DNA of 64,000 bases from JBGSMX01 sp963790405 (GTDB lineage Bacteria; Actinomycetota; Coriobacteriia; Anaerosomatales; JAGXFU01), in assembly GCA_963790405.1 (NCBI GenBank), contig CAWBOJ010000006.1, positions 372,001-436,000 of the forward strand. The letters are read 5' to 3'. Below the pieces are notes generated by a model that was not told where the DNA came from, did no database searches, and saw only the letters and a list, made by a program, of their open reading frames with translations. A program made the position numbers and the translations under genes. Below, piece by piece: positions 63,710 through 64,000 of this stretch; the first letter of the stretch is position 1, and every line of letters begins with the position of its first letter.

Positions 63710-64000
63710 ATGAGTACAGCAGTGAAAGACGTATCGACCTCTGAGTTCACTTCGGAGGTTCTGGACGCAACCGTTCCCGTTGTGGTCGACTTCTGGGCAC
63801 CGTGGTGCGGTCCGTGTCGTGTGGTAGGTCCCGAAGTCGAGAAACTTGCGGATCGCATGAACGACAGCGCTAAGTTCGTGAAGGTGAACGTGGACGACAA
63901 CCGTGACATCGCAATGAAGTACGGCATCATGAGCATTCCGACTATTGCGAAGTTCGAGCGAGGAAACATGATCACCCAAGTGGTTGGGGCACGCGGTGCC
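63710..64000 (+). CDS. trxA: Thioredoxin (3' end outside the window)
   Basis: The first 97 residues of a thioredoxin, cut by the window edge. The active site is VVDFWAPWCGPCRVVGPE (CGPC), followed by FVKVNVDDNRDIAMKYGIMS and the cis-proline segment IPTIAKFERG. About ten C-terminal residues are missing. ATG 63710 follows GGGAGGAAG. The CsoR-type operator in its promoter suggests induction by copper or by reactive sulfur species, unusual for a plain housekeeping thioredoxin. Confidence 0.9.
   Translation, partial: MSTAVKDVSTSEFTSEVLDATVPVVVDFWAPWCGPCRVVGPEVEKLADRMNDSAKFVKVNVDDNRDIAMKYGIMSIPTIAKFERGNMITQVVGARGA

Overview
This is a GC-rich, gene-dense bacterial chromosome segment with housekeeping content. 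Gene order and family types point to an actinobacterium. The evidence is the rapZ-yvcK-whiA-gap-pgk-tpiA block, a WhiA homologue, GTG starts, a CGAAC-n4-GTTCG SOS box, PII/GlnD/Amt clustering and an OmpR-type GlnR-like regulator. The di-haem lipoprotein and the three-gene glutamate synthase with ferredoxin-like clusters suggest an anaerobic or microaerophilic lineage such as the Coriobacteriia; that placement is inference. I see no phage, transposon, CRISPR array or rRNA. There is one tRNA, tRNA-Leu(GAG).

Layout. 0-6.7 kb is nitrogen assimilation: split glutamate synthase (three genes), a convergent GNAT acetyltransferase, glutamine synthetase, and a GlnR-like regulator. 6.9-12.2 kb holds a UPF0718 permease, a methyltransferase, DNA polymerase I and a PASTA/di-haem lipoprotein. 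12.3-17.5 kb holds rpsA with a long (VAEE)n tail, coaE, a lytic transglycosylase and uvrB. 17.5-20.5 kb is a CadC-type sensor with its P-type metal ATPase. 20.6-26.9 kb holds an AarF/UbiB-like kinase with a small coiled-coil partner, larE, acetyl-CoA synthetase, a methyltransferase and a PduO-type cobalamin adenosyltransferase. 27-31.3 kb is a small SHOCT protein and the amt-glnB-glnD operon. 31.5-37.8 kb is SOS-controlled uvrA, an unknown membrane-anchored protein and uvrC. 37.8-49.2 kb holds a large membrane protein, a YvlD-like protein, then rapZ-yvcK-whiA-gap-pgk-tpiA-gpmI-secG. 49.4-55.3 kb is a complete oligopeptide ABC transporter. 55.4-64 kb holds tRNA-Leu, a membrane SpoIIE-type phosphatase, a pair of radical-SAM genes, an aminotransferase, a PHP phosphoesterase, a membrane-anchored ferrochelatase-like protein and the start of a thioredoxin gene under a CsoR-type operator.

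How the parts connect. The most coherent circuit is nitrogen control. The GlnR-like regulator lies just downstream of glnA. Arrays of GAAAC-like half-sites with exact 11-bp steps lie upstream of glnA and, on the opposite strand, upstream of amt-glnB-glnD. A second theme is nucleotide excision repair (uvrB, uvrA, uvrC in one 22-kb stretch) with an SOS box inside the uvrA promoter.

Quality warning. At least twenty single-base frame breaks interrupt otherwise well-conserved genes, including essential or core ones (glnA, polA, rpsA, uvrA, glnD, acsA). Nearly all lie in the first 32 kb and most look like one extra base. They are best read as uncorrected sequencing or assembly indels. Where one occurs I give a single gene span and the approximate break position.
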